Made by a program: the position numbers and the translations under genes. Of a DNA stretch of 64,000 nucleotides, positions 63,997 through 64,000 are shown piece after piece. This DNA comes from Macrococcoides equi (GTDB lineage: Bacteria > Bacillota > Bacilli > Staphylococcales > Staphylococcaceae): the NCBI RefSeq assembly GCF_047425865.1, contig NZ_CP179735.1; one strand, written 5' to 3'. The notes beneath the pieces are model-generated. The model searched no databases. It was not told the origin of the DNA and saw only the letters and a list, made by a program, of their open reading frames with translations. Position 1 is the stretch's first letter, and every line of letters begins with the position of its first letter.

Positions 63997-64000
63997 TCAC

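Overview
The window comes from a low-GC Gram-positive coccus of the family Staphylococcaceae. Gene order and protein sequences follow Staphylococcus closely (fba-murZ-glpX-rho-rpmE2-tdk-prfA-prmC, the atp operon, the ywpF-ssb region, alr-mazEF-rsbUVW-sigB, tsaEB-rimI-tsaD-rex-tat). Several details fit Macrococcus/Macrococcoides better than Staphylococcus: an orphan Spo0F-like receiver beside fba, a LysM-Rpf-like wall protein, and the 16S variable regions. The genus is an inference from memory; no search was run. Almost everything is core chromosome. I see no prophage, transposase, plasmid gene or CRISPR array. The accessory-looking material is intergenic repeat DNA.

Layout. 1-437: tandem array of 62-bp hairpin units. 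438-5310: DUF2529 gene, Spo0F-like receiver, fba, murZ, HxlR regulator, glpX. 5480-15469: rho, rpmE2, tdk, prfA, prmC, tsaC, ywlE, rpiB, DUF436 gene, glyA, upp, mnaA. 15648-22448: atpIBEFHAGDC. 22634-26319: ywzB, murAA, EpuA-like gene, fabZ, ywpF, ssb. 26550-28066: two secreted LysM muralytic enzymes, each preceded by a WalR box. 28067-31443: 124-bp hairpin repeats, then the thi promoter, TPP riboswitch and tenA-thiD-thiM-thiE. 31523-40876: yidC, an HD hydrolase, two tiny ORFs, cls, rodA, ddl, murF, cshA. 40888-41390: cshA terminator and a second hairpin array with a strict 61-bp period. 41506-51403: three bPH2 membrane proteins, acpS, alr, mazEF, rsbUVW-sigB, tex, a SprT-like gene. 51517-57153: tRNA-Glu, tRNA-Leu, tRNA-Gly and a full 16S-23S-5S operon with its processing stems. 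57322-63996: tsaE-tsaB-rimI-tsaD, a small membrane ORF, an ABC-F gene, rex, tatA, tatC.

How the genes work together. All four t6A tRNA-modification proteins are present (TsaC, TsaE, TsaB, TsaD). Cell-wall supply is heavily represented: murZ, murAA, ddl, murF, alr, rodA, mnaA and the two LysM enzymes. General stress control is one unit (mazEF-rsbUVW-sigB) with a good SigB promoter inside it. Energy and redox control appear as the F1Fo ATP synthase and Rex with its own operator.

Most interesting non-coding signals: (1) two clusters of DnaA boxes, one around the prmC terminator and tsaC start (9736-9961), where the terminator hairpin arms are themselves DnaA boxes, and one between tsaD and the ABC-F gene (60101-60248); (2) hairpin-forming repeats with periods of 62, 61 and 124 bp at three loci, with a related-looking element after atpC. 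The -35 box of the thi promoter lies in a truncated copy of the 124-bp repeat.
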